A stretch of DNA of 64,000 nucleotides from Bacteroidales bacterium. Lineage in GTDB: Bacteria; Bacteroidota; Bacteroidia; Bacteroidales; F082. Below the pieces are notes generated by a model. The model had not been told where the DNA came from. It was given only the letters and a program-made list of their open reading frames with translations, and searched no databases. The position numbers and the translations under genes are program-made. Numbering within the stretch: position 1 is the first letter of the stretch; each line of letters begins with the position of its first letter. Positions 1-8,181 of this stretch are shown here, piece by piece. The stretch is taken from positions 1-64,000 of the forward strand of contig JAQVLA010000021.1 of NCBI GenBank assembly GCA_028704385.1, in the 5' to 3' direction.

Positions 1-450
1 TTGCTCACACTCTTGCTTTTCTTATGGCCGTTGGCTTTGGCTTTGGTCCCGCTTAGCGGGGGCTCATTTTGACTTAATTAGCACATTCGTTTTTTAATCC
101 ACACAATCCTCAATACCCTTGCTCACACTCTTGCTTTTCTTATGGCCGTTGGCTTTGGCTTTGGTCCCGCTTAGCGGGGGCTCGTTTTGGCTTAATTAGC
201 ACATTCGTTTTTTAATCCAGACAATCCTCAATACCCTTGCTCACACTCTTGCTTTTCTTATGGCCGTTGGCTTTGGCTTTGGCTCGTTTTGGCTTAATTA
301 GCACATTCGTTTTTTAATCCACACAATCCTCAATACCCTTCACACTCTTGCTTATTTTATGGCCGTTGGCTTTGGCTTTGGCTTTGGCTCGTATTGGCTT
401 AAGCAGCCTATTCATTTTTAATTACATACTGTCTTCAATACGCTTGCGGA
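1..450. repeat. 118-bp tandem repeat array, about four copies
   Basis: Four head-to-tail copies of one unit are visible. Copies at 1-118 and 119-236 are nearly identical. The copy at 237-338 is 102 bp because it lacks a 16-bp block. The copy from 339 to about 450 is degenerate. The missing block contains a perfect hairpin (CCCGC-TTA-GCGGG) at 48-60 and 166-178. The unit length is not a multiple of three, so it is not a protein repeat, and the unit is too long for CRISPR. The array may extend left of the window. It lies downstream of the minus-strand beta-lactamase-fold gene. Confidence 0.9.
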
Positions 451-465
451 CACTCTTGCAAAAGG

Positions 466-1704
466 TTAACTTCCTTCCTTCACGATGCTTCTGGCTTTGT
501 AGGCCACATCAACCAACAGGCCGCCAAGCTGTTCGAAAAGACTGGCCATGTCATTGCTCAGGTTCCAGGTATTGGTAACCACCACTATGCTGATGTCATT
601 TTCCGGATCGTAGGTCATCAGTGACAAATAACCTTCATGTGCCCCATTGTGCCCGTATCCCAATCCGTTTGTAAGCGTCAAACCGCAGCCGTAGGCATTG
701 TTAGTGGTCGTATTTGAGGGTATCACATTCATCATCACTGAATTGACTGTAGAACTACTCAAAGGGCCTTCGCCACGCAATAACTTGCGAATAAAAACAG
801 ACAAATCTCGCGGGGTGGTTATAATATTTCCTTCAGCTACATTACCCGAGATATTTGATTCAGTTACATCCACCACCTCATTTGCAGCAAATACATAACC
901 CGGGAAATAAGGCTCCGGCATTTGTTGGTCATTTCCCAGCACAGGAACTGTAGTACTTGTCAATCCCATAGGTAATACAATATGTTGAACGATAAAATCC
1001 TGATAACTCAGACCCGACACTCTTTCGATAATTCTGGCTAACACCGAGTAGCCGGTATTGCTGTAATGATAATCTGTTCCGGGCTCAAAATAAGATAAGG
1101 ATGTTATAGCCGCCACACTGATCAGTTCTTCTGGGGTAAAGGTATAATCAGGCCTTTGTTCCATCACATATTCCAAATAATATTGGCCTTTGTAGGGCAC
1201 ATCGGCTGAAACAGTATCCGGGATGACATCATTGGTAACGTCAAAAATACCTGCGCGATGGCGAAGCACGTCAACAATTTTTATCTCATCTTTATAAGGG
1301 ATGGCATAGGCTGCGGTATTGGGCAAATAAAGCTGATCAGTCCCTGGAATTGTATCCGTTAGCAAATGATCAATATTCAGTTTGCCCTGCTGATGCAACA
1401 ATAAAACGGCTGCAGCGGTAAAAGTTTTTGTATTACTGGCTGCCCTGAAATGAAAACCGGCATCCACAGGGTAATCAAAATTACTTGCCGCAAAATAAGG
1501 TTGGCCATGAACAAGCACTTGCATCGCAATACCACCGGGATAACCCGTATGCTTTTCAAGATAGGCTGTCATGTGAGTGTTAAGCATCTCAGTAATACTC
1601 GTTTGCACCTGATCGGGAACAAAATTGGGATTGTCTTCCTTGTTACAGGCAGAAAAACCAATCAGCAAAGCCAGACTAAGCAATTTAAATATTTTCATAT
1701 CCAT
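466..1704 (-). CDS. Serine beta-lactamase-fold lipoprotein (class C / D-Ala-D-Ala carboxypeptidase-like)
   Basis: A 412-residue serine hydrolase of the beta-lactamase/penicillin-binding-protein fold. A lipoprotein signal ends at a lipobox (GFSAC), so it should be membrane anchored. The catalytic motifs can be read in order: SxxK as SNTK within FRAASNTKT, the YxN motif as YSN in YHYSNTGY, and an HxG triad-like motif in GYGHNGAHEG near the C terminus. The family includes esterases, peptidases and class C beta-lactamases, and sequence alone does not separate them. Two in-frame starts lie close together (1704 and 1698), and the second gives the more usual MKIF signal. It appears monocistronic. 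Its 3' end abuts the 118-bp repeat array. Confidence 0.85.
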   Translation of the reverse strand: MDMKIFKLLSLALLIGFSACNKEDNPNFVPDQVQTSITEMLNTHMTAYLEKHTGYPGGIAMQVLVHGQPYFAASNFDYPVDAGFHFRAASNTKTFTAAAVLLLHQQGKLNIDHLLTDTIPGTDQLYLPNTAAYAIPYKDEIKIVDVLRHRAGIFDVTNDVIPDTVSADVPYKGQYYLEYVMEQRPDYTFTPEELISVAAITSLSYFEPGTDYHYSNTGYSVLARIIERVSGLSYQDFIVQHIVLPMGLTSTTVPVLGNDQQMPEPYFPGYVFAANEVVDVTESNISGNVAEGNIITTPRDLSVFIRKLLRGEGPLSSSTVNSVMMNVIPSNTTTNNAYGCGLTLTNGLGYGHNGAHEGYLSLMTYDPENDISIVVVTNTWNLSNDMASLFEQLGGLLVDVAYKARSIVKEGS

Positions 1705-2127
1705 AAAGCGTTGGTTTATAATTTAGATACAAATTTACTTCAAAAAGGGATATATAGGTATATAAATTTGCAATGCCGGAAGGAAAAGTAATGTCAAAAA
1801 GCAATAGCCAATTCTTTACTATTTGAAAACTAAAGAATGGAATTTGATTACGGTTCTGATCGTAAAAATAAAAAGAAATTATAAGGTGACAAAAATCAGT
1901 AACCCTTCAGGAATATGAAAATCCTGAAGGTTTCTAAAACTACATAGCTTATCCTCAATGTTGTGCATTATACCCAATCAAAACTAATTCTCCGGGTAAT
2001 ATCCATAGTTGGAGCAACAATCTCGTTTATAACAGATTGAGCAATCATTGGATCAGCGATGTTGAATTTTCAGTCATTTTAACCTAACTTTGTTCCTGTT
2101 AGATAATTAAACAAAACCAAACGAATT
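1705..2127. other. Intergenic region between divergent genes, with hairpin
   Basis: No gene is visible in this 423-bp divergent spacer. It holds a 9-bp perfect stem-loop at 1904-1930 (CCTTCAGGA, 9-nt loop, TCCTGAAGG). A minus-strand TAAATTTG at 1737-1730 could be the -7 element of the beta-lactamase-fold gene, but I see no matching -33 element. The plus-strand promoter of the next gene is listed separately. The hairpin lies upstream of both genes, so it is not an obvious terminator. Confidence 0.5.
2062..2092 (+). promoter_or_regulatory. Predicted Bacteroidota-type promoter for the gene at 2128
   Basis: TTG at 2062-2064, a 20-bp spacer, then TAACTTTG at 2085-2092. This fits the Bacteroidota -33/-7 consensus (TTTG and TAnnTTTG, 19-21 bp apart) and lies 36 bp upstream of the start codon. 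Confidence 0.6.
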
Positions 2128-4971
2128 ATGAAGAAGATTTACCTGTTTTTAATTCTAATGTTGGCTTTTGGTTTGCAATCGAAAGCCGACTGGACGATTG
2201 TAGCCAGTTACGATATTCCCGGAAAAGCATCAGGTTTGGCCACCGATGGCAACATGCTTTATTTTGGCATATATGGTACCAACGGAAATTATGTCTATCA
2301 ATTTGATCCGGTTTCAGCTCAGGCTGAGCTCTTATTTACCAGTCCGGAAATAGGCGACAGCTATGGCATGACTGTCAAAGATGGAAGCATCTGGATAGTG
2401 GATCGCGAAAACAGTAGTACGGCTTACGCTTTGGAACTAAGCCTGACAGGTGAGGTACTGTCACAAATTGACCTGCCCGATCAGTATATGTCGGGTATAG
2501 CAGCAAAAACTGACGGCTTTTGGGTTTCAACTTACTACCCTGACCCCGGAACAGTTTATGAAATTGACGAAAGCGGTAACATCTTGTCGCAATTCACTCC
2601 GCCTAACAATCAGGTGTGGGATGTTTGTCTGCAAGACGATGACCTTTGGCTTGCCGATTACAACGCCAATACACTTTATAAAACCACTGCCGATGGCACC
2701 TTGCTGGAGTCGCAGCCTTGCGAAAATGAAAAACCTGCCGGTATTGTATTTGACGGCACCTATCTGTGGTATGTTGACGGACCGCTTGGAGGTAACAGCA
2801 CCCTCTACAAGGTTGACCTTTCGGGTGCCGGCACACCCGCCATCACCCTGCCACAAAGTGTATATCAGTATCCCAATACAACGGTTGGCGAAAGCAGCAG
2901 CTGGCAGATGAGTGTTTTTAATAATGGCACTGCTCCTCTCGAAATCAATGAAATAACTTTCACCAATGGCCTGCCTGTAACAGCCAATGTGAGTTTTCCG
3001 GTATTCATAGAGGCAGGTGAAAATATTGAAATAGAACTAGAATTCTCGCCGACTGAATATGGATTTTTTGAAGGAGTTGCCATCATTTCATCCAACGATC
3101 CCATCAACCCCAATGTCGAAGCCGAACTGAGTGGTCACGGACTTCTTGATGGGCCTGCTCTCATTGCGGATTTCGATCAGGTTAATTTTGGAGGCATCCG
3201 GACAAAAGCCAGCAAAAAGCAACACATTATCCTGCAAAACTATGGAGACGAACCACTCACCCTTGATGCTATTGACCTTTTTGACGAAAACTTTTATCTC
3301 GAGCCCACTTTTCAAATACCAATTAATATTTCCTCACTGGGCATGGCAGAAATGATTGTGTGGTATTTTCCGCAAACAGCAGGCGATCATACTGCCACAA
3401 TACTCATTACCAATAGCGGCAGTGACAACCCCTACCCCATTCTACTTGAAGGTAGTGCGCAAACACAATCCTACGAAATTGGCATACCACTTTGGTCGTT
3501 TCAGGTGCCTGAGAATTATGATATGAGTCCGAAAGCCATGCGATTTATTGCCGACATCAGCGGCGATGGCTACAGTGATCTGATCGTGGGTACCGAAGAC
3601 AACATCATCCGCGCGCTCAATGGCAATGCGTCCGGAACTTCCCAGATTTTGTGGGAACGCGAAATTTATTCAGGAGCTGTTTATCAGCAGGATGCTTTGG
3701 CTATTATTACCGATATCAATAATGATGGTTACGAAGATGTGGTTGCCGGCACCGCCTGGGGTGATCGTTCCGTTGTTGCTTTGAGCGGTAAAACCGGACA
3801 GCAAATCTGGAAACACAGCACAGCCAACTATGGCGGCGGCGGCTGGGTGTACCAGGTGGATGCCACTACCGACTATAACGGTGATGAGGTTCCGGATGTG
3901 CTTGCAGCATCAGGCAACAATCAGGATAACAATGGGCCACGGAGGGTTTATTGCCTCGATGGCCTGGATGGACCAGTCATCTGGGAAGCCTTTTTGGGTG
4001 GTGCTGGCTTTGCAGTGAAAGCCATTGCGGATATCAATGGAGACGATATTCCCGATGCGCTGGCAGGCTGCAGCGATGCAGACGAAACACAAGGCTTTGC
4101 CAAAGCCATCAACGGAAGTAACGGAAGTATTTTGTGGACCTATCCCACTTCGGGCACTTCTGTGTGGGCACTGGCTCAACTTGACGACATTAACGAAGAT
4201 GGTGTAAAAGATGTGGTGGCTGGCAGTTTCAACGGACAACTTTATCTGCTCGATGCAACCAATGGTGATCTGTTGGCTCAGGGTTTTGCAGGCAACAACA
4301 TCATCCTTCGGCTGATACCTGTGGGTGACATGAATGACGACAGCTTTACTGATTTTGCAATGGCCTACAGCGGAACCTCATTAATCGTTTATGACGGAAA
4401 GACAGGAGCCCAGCTCTATTCCAAATCCCTGCCTGATAAAGCCTGGAATGTGGAACGCATTCCTGATATTACAGGCGACCTGCGCGATGACCTGGCAACC
4501 GGAACACTTTACCAGAGCAATTACGCCGGCTTTTATGATGGTGTTGATGGAGCAGAGTTGTTTTCAACAGCTTTCGGGCAGGCGATTGATGCACTTACCG
4601 TGCTGCCGGATATTACAGAAGATAACTCCTGGGAAATGGTTGCCGGAGGACGTAATGGTAAAATCGTTTGCTATTCAGGTGGATTGAATGCCCCGGTTGG
4701 AAAGCAGGAAATCTATAAGTTCGGTGCTTTAGTACTCTATCCCAATCCGGCAAAGGAATTTACTTTGATTGAGATTCCCGAAGGTATTCAGGAGGATAAA
4801 CTAAATCTCAAGCTTAATGATTTGAGTGGACGTCTTATCCTCTCCAGAACTATAAACTCCGGCGTGAACAATTTTTACCAGCTTAATTTAGAAAAAATTC
4901 CATCAGGAATCTACCTGATTGAGTTGGGTACTACCAATCAATGCTGGATTCAGAAACTGATCGTGGAATAG
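2128..4971 (+). CDS. T9SS-secreted NHL/FG-GAP beta-propeller protein
   Basis: A 947-residue secreted protein with an N-terminal signal peptide (about residues 1-20). Residues 25-230 look like an NHL/Vgb-type beta-propeller with repeated strands. Residues 235-445 contain two ASH/choice-of-anchor-D type immunoglobulin-like domains (motifs such as ISSNDPINPN). Residues 455-855 form a second propeller with FG-GAP/VCBS-like calcium motifs (DINNDGYEDVVAG, DINGDDIPDAL and similar). The last 80 residues are a type A T9SS sorting domain starting at LYPNPA and ending with a lysine-containing beta strand. It is probably cell-surface attached or released. No catalytic motif is visible, and binding or adhesion is an inference. 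A good promoter lies directly upstream. Confidence 0.85.
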   Translation: MKKIYLFLILMLAFGLQSKADWTIVASYDIPGKASGLATDGNMLYFGIYGTNGNYVYQFDPVSAQAELLFTSPEIGDSYGMTVKDGSIWIVDRENSSTAYALELSLTGEVLSQIDLPDQYMSGIAAKTDGFWVSTYYPDPGTVYEIDESGNILSQFTPPNNQVWDVCLQDDDLWLADYNANTLYKTTADGTLLESQPCENEKPAGIVFDGTYLWYVDGPLGGNSTLYKVDLSGAGTPAITLPQSVYQYPNTTVGESSSWQMSVFNNGTAPLEINEITFTNGLPVTANVSFPVFIEAGENIEIELEFSPTEYGFFEGVAIISSNDPINPNVEAELSGHGLLDGPALIADFDQVNFGGIRTKASKKQHIILQNYGDEPLTLDAIDLFDENFYLEPTFQIPINISSLGMAEMIVWYFPQTAGDHTATILITNSGSDNPYPILLEGSAQTQSYEIGIPLWSFQVPENYDMSPKAMRFIADISGDGYSDLIVGTEDNIIRALNGNASGTSQILWEREIYSGAVYQQDALAIITDINNDGYEDVVAGTAWGDRSVVALSGKTGQQIWKHSTANYGGGGWVYQVDATTDYNGDEVPDVLAASGNNQDNNGPRRVYCLDGLDGPVIWEAFLGGAGFAVKAIADINGDDIPDALAGCSDADETQGFAKAINGSNGSILWTYPTSGTSVWALAQLDDINEDGVKDVVAGSFNGQLYLLDATNGDLLAQGFAGNNIILRLIPVGDMNDDSFTDFAMAYSGTSLIVYDGKTGAQLYSKSLPDKAWNVERIPDITGDLRDDLATGTLYQSNYAGFYDGVDGAELFSTAFGQAIDALTVLPDITEDNSWEMVAGGRNGKIVCYSGGLNAPVGKQEIYKFGALVLYPNPAKEFTLIEIPEGIQEDKLNLKLNDLSGRLILSRTINSGVNNFYQLNLEKIPSGIYLIELGTTNQCWIQKLIVE

Positions 4972-5195
4972 AATGCCTGGGATTTTCTTTTGACTTTCAG
5001 TTGCTTCAATGGGCTAAATAGTAAGTGAGAATGCATAAATTTTAAGTTTATTCCTGCAGATCACCCAGATTATCGCAGAAATAGAACGTCAGCAATTTTT
5101 TTGCGTAAGCAGCGGAAGCTTATTCAAAGCAGACTCACTTATTGAAGCTTACTATTAAAGGGCTTGCAATTAGTCAAATCCCTTCATTTTGAATC

Positions 5196-5380
5196 TTATT
5201 CCCGTTTATCTGCCTGCAGTTGTCGTGCCGCCAAATGATCGGCAAAATTCCAGGATAAGATGGATTTGTTTTCCTGTCGGTGATGGAATTTCGCTTTTCG
5301 TTTTTGAAGCTTTTCATAAAATTCGGCTCCGTGCATATACTCAACTTCCAGAAAGAATAGCTGCTGCTGCGCTGCATCTA
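5196..5380 (-). pseudogene. Out-of-frame C-terminal continuation of the DUF4173-like gene
   Basis: About 61 codons remain open in the frame one base away from the upstream gene. They encode a charged, helical, protein-like tail (IDAAQQQLFF, then LEVEYMHGAEFYEKLQKRKA) ending at 5196. The composition and perfect abutment suggest this is the native C terminus of the membrane protein at 5341-6708, displaced by a one-base insertion in the A7 run. The intact gene would span 5196-6708, about 504 residues. Between 4972 and 5195 there is only an inverted repeat, AATAGTAAG near 5016 with CTTACTATT near 5149, and no gene. Confidence 0.55.
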
Positions 5381-6708
5381 TTTTTTTCAAGTTCTTCCAG
5401 GCTTAGGTCCATCTCATCCAATGTGCGATCGGGAAGGTCGATCAAAAAATCAAAATGCACAAAGGAATGCTCATAATTTTTCAGGTTGTATCGCGCGATA
5501 AGCGTATCCCAGTCGGGAAGCGATGAAATTGCCAGCACAACAAAAAAAGCCAGACTGCTTTGCCGGATCAGCCAGAAAACAGATCGTGCTTTATGAATTT
5601 TCCGATACAGCAAAACCAATCCGATTATCAGCAATATCAACACAAAAACAACAGCAATACGTTTGTAAGCCAGCGCAAAATAACTCATATACCAATAGTT
5701 GCGCATCCCGACTGATAAAACCAGGAAGGCATTTTGTACGATCCAGGCTGTAGCCAGAAATTGGATGATTTTACTCTGTTGTAAAGCTCTGGTACGATTA
5801 CTATAAATTGCCAGTAGCACCAGTGAGGCAAGGGCAACCGAGAACAACAACAAAAATGTTCCTTCATGTACAAATTGCTTCAGAAATCCGCCATTCCACT
5901 CAAAAAACAACCATACGTTTTTCAGGTCGAGCCAGTTGACTATTGCCAGTAAAACATTCAATAAAACCAATACAACTTTAAGGCTGTTCAGTACGGCAGC
6001 TGAAAGTTGTCGTTCGCTCAAAACAAGTGTTTCTGGTTTCTCGTTCAGCTTTGAAATCATCGTATCAGGCTGTGAATATAAAACATACGCTGCAATAATA
6101 AATCCTGCCACCATCAGCGGAATCCATTCAGGATCAAAAAAATTGAACAGTTTGTAAATAAAATCGGTCGCAGCGTTCGAAAGATTCTCGAACCAGGGAC
6201 TTGCTGTGGCATAAATCAGTGCAAAAACCAGCACAGCAAACAATCCGGCCATAAGTATTAGCACAATAGCGATTATTTGCCGGCATCTTGATTGTTCTTT
6301 CCCGGCAATTTCCTCTCCTATCGCCCGAATACCTGCGAAAGGCGACCTTATTAAATTTCCGGCTATTGCCAGGGTAGCTCCAAATAAGTTGGCTTCCTGC
6401 AACTGCGAAAGATAAGCCACCAACAGAGCCAAAAATAACAAATTAACAAGGATCACCAGGATGGAATTTACTACCACCACCCCGACCAGAGTGGCAAGTA
6501 ATGAAACTATCAATATTTTAGCATATACAGGCCTGGCAAAACATCCAAACTTCTGCCGCAGGCTAAACAAAACCAGCAGTTCATAAATCAATAGATTAAG
6601 ACCAATGTGCTGCCTGTAAAATAACAAAGTGAAAACAACTGTAAGCAATAGCCACAGCATTAATGATCTGGTTCTGGTCATGAGGGTAGGTTTTTTTATG
6701 AAACCCAA
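5341..6708 (-). CDS. DUF4173-family polytopic membrane protein, probably frameshifted near its 3' end
   Basis: A 455-residue polytopic inner-membrane protein with about 10-12 hydrophobic segments spread from residue 12 to 405. The overall pattern is that of the DUF4173/DUF4153 family: N-terminal helices, a hydrophilic loop with SPFAGIRAIGEEIAGKEQ, then paired helices and a C-terminal soluble tail with DWDTLIARYNL. The function of this family is unknown. The current reading frame ends in low-complexity NRCSAAAAILSGS after a seven-A run, and the better tail continues in another frame (see 5196-5380). It is 31 bp downstream of the SDR gene on the same strand and probably co-transcribed. An internal start at 6681 is possible. 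Confidence 0.7.
   Translation of the reverse strand: MGFIKKPTLMTRTRSLMLWLLLTVVFTLLFYRQHIGLNLLIYELLVLFSLRQKFGCFARPVYAKILIVSLLATLVGVVVVNSILVILVNLLFLALLVAYLSQLQEANLFGATLAIAGNLIRSPFAGIRAIGEEIAGKEQSRCRQIIAIVLILMAGLFAVLVFALIYATASPWFENLSNAATDFIYKLFNFFDPEWIPLMVAGFIIAAYVLYSQPDTMISKLNEKPETLVLSERQLSAAVLNSLKVVLVLLNVLLAIVNWLDLKNVWLFFEWNGGFLKQFVHEGTFLLLFSVALASLVLLAIYSNRTRALQQSKIIQFLATAWIVQNAFLVLSVGMRNYWYMSYFALAYKRIAVVFVLILLIIGLVLLYRKIHKARSVFWLIRQSSLAFFVVLAISSLPDWDTLIARYNLKNYEHSFVHFDFLIDLPDRTLDEMDLSLEELEKNRCSAAAAILSGS
5381..5387 (-). other. Homopolymer frameshift site in the DUF4173-like gene
   Basis: A run of seven T on the plus strand (seven A in the coding sense). Removing one A joins the upstream reading frame (ending SLEELEK) to a downstream frame starting IDAAQQQLFF that stays open to 5196. 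This may be a sequencing indel, a true frameshift mutation or a slippery site. Confidence 0.6.
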
Positions 6709-6739
6709 ACGCGTACTAAAAAATAATATTGCGTGTAAA

Positions 6740-7684
6740 TCAAATATTTACCTGCTTTTTGTAATCAGCAACCATTTCGCGAATGCCAACCACATAAGGA
6801 GTTGGCTTAAGGCTGAATTTTTTCTCAAACTTTGTGCTATCAAACACATAGGGCCGGTCGTACTGATACATCATCTCTCGCATTTCGCGAAGAAAAGGAA
6901 TAAACCAGCCCAGCATTTTGATCATGGTCATGCCCACAACATTAAATTTTGGTTTCACTCCCATTTCGGAGGCAATATTTTCTATCCATTCCAATCCGGT
7001 TAAAGCGGGAGCAGCTGTTGGCAAATGCCAAACCTGACCCCATCCGTCCTTTGAATTGCCTAGCATGGCAGTAGCTTTTGCAGCATCAGGAACATAAGTG
7101 AACGAATGTGGCACAGATGGAACCCCCATCCAATTGGCCTTTTTCCCTTTGGCAAAATTCTTAACGACAGTTTCTGATATGATGCTGTTCACTTCTCCGG
7201 GTCCGTAAAAATCAGCTGCACGGGCAATCAAAGCAGTGAGCTTTCCGGTATTAACTTCATCTATCAGCTTATGCGCTATGGCAGCACGAACTTTTCCTTT
7301 ACGGCTGGCAGGATTCACGGGGCATTCCTCAGACATATTGCCTATCATAGCCGGATCATACATATACACATTATCGAAAAATACCAATTTGCAATTGTGC
7401 AACTTACAGGCTTCAATAACATTGTCCATGATCACCGGCCATTGTTTTTCCCAGGTATCCGCATTGTATTTAAGGCCTGCCACCAGATAGGCCACCTCAC
7501 AATCCTTTACGGCCTCCGATACAGCAGCTTTTCCAAGCAGATTAGCTGCAACAAGTTCGTCATCCTCATTCACTTTAACAGGCTTGCGGCTTACCAGCCT
7601 GATGTCTGTTTTGTATTTCTTAAGCTCTTTTGCCAGCCCTTTGCCAATACTTCCGCCGGCTCCTAAAATCACCTGCTTCATCAC
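6740..7684 (-). CDS. NAD(P)-dependent epimerase/dehydratase-like protein (atypical SDR)
   Basis: A 314-residue Rossmann-fold protein. The nucleotide-binding glycine motif GAGGSIG lies at residues 8-14, followed by a basic residue cluster (RLVSRKP) at the end of strand 2, which suggests NADP preference. Further family features are YLVAGLKYN, the VFFDNVYMYDP segment in place of the usual SSxxVYG, and ARAADFYGPG. The canonical YxxxK is not obvious, so the catalytic activity is uncertain. Similar proteins are annotated as NAD-dependent epimerases or NAD(P)H-binding proteins. It is the first gene of a likely two-gene unit with the DUF4173-type membrane protein. A promoter with TTTG-N18-TAAATTTG lies just upstream. 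Confidence 0.8.
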   Translation of the reverse strand: MMKQVILGAGGSIGKGLAKELKKYKTDIRLVSRKPVKVNEDDELVAANLLGKAAVSEAVKDCEVAYLVAGLKYNADTWEKQWPVIMDNVIEACKLHNCKLVFFDNVYMYDPAMIGNMSEECPVNPASRKGKVRAAIAHKLIDEVNTGKLTALIARAADFYGPGEVNSIISETVVKNFAKGKKANWMGVPSVPHSFTYVPDAAKATAMLGNSKDGWGQVWHLPTAAPALTGLEWIENIASEMGVKPKFNVVGMTMIKMLGWFIPFLREMREMMYQYDRPYVFDSTKFEKKFSLKPTPYVVGIREMVADYKKQVNI

Positions 7685-7703
7685 ATTTTAAGATATTGTT
7701 TCG

Positions 7704-7733
7704 CAAATTTAACAGCTTTTACAAAAAATCAAA
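7704..7733 (-). promoter_or_regulatory. Predicted promoter for the SDR gene
   Basis: Read on the minus strand: TTTG at 7733-7730, an 18-bp spacer, then TAAATTTG at 7711-7704. The -7 element ends 19 bp before the start codon at 7684. Confidence 0.5.
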
Positions 7734-8037
7734 TTACGCGATTAATTTCTTATGCAATTGTACTTTTCCCGCGCTTAATATGTCATTGAATTTATGCTGG
7801 TTCTATCATTTTTCTTTTGCCAAATCACTTGCTCGTTCTCAATCCAAATTGAAGGGCTACCTTCGCCTCAAGATCAGGATAATTATTAACTAATAGTCCT
7901 GCAGGACAAGCTGAAAATCAATCAAAAAACCATAAGTGTTGATTATAAAAAAATAATTGAATAGGCTCAAAGCTTCAGAAAGCCGGAAAGATAACGTTTA
8001 AATTTTCAACAAACAGAGAATTAATACACACTTAAAG

Positions 8038-8066
8038 TTGAAAACTAGTGAACAACTTAGCTTTGC
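8038..8066 (+). promoter_or_regulatory. Predicted promoter for the giant T9SS protein gene
   Basis: TTG at 8038-8040, 18 bp, then TAGCTTTG at 8059-8066, fitting the Bacteroidota consensus. The rest of the 7685-8181 spacer shows nothing else that I can support. Transcription would start near 8073 and leave a leader of about 109 nt before the preferred start at 8182. Confidence 0.5.
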
Positions 8067-8181
8067 AAACTCAATCTTTTAAATAAAAAATGTGTACATT
8101 GCATATCCCTTTTTTGCCGAGTTCTTATCACTTAAAACATACAATATCAAGATATTAATTAACAGATTCAAACTAAATTTT

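Noticed and set aside
1..450. Possible CRISPR array at the left edge
   Set aside because: The repeated unit is 118 bp with no distinct repeat/spacer alternation, and the copies differ by decay and one block loss.
348..578. Short reading frame on the plus strand over the repeat array and the 3' end of the beta-lactamase-fold gene
   Set aside because: It lies in non-coding repeats and overlaps a well-supported gene on the other strand; the repeat period is not a multiple of three.
1904..1930. Hairpin as a terminator
   Set aside because: It lies upstream of two divergent genes, so no transcript would end there, and no long T-run follows.
8092..8181. Upstream in-frame start for the giant surface protein
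   Set aside because: It would add 30 residues ahead of a clear signal peptide. The 8182 start gives the signal at the very N terminus.
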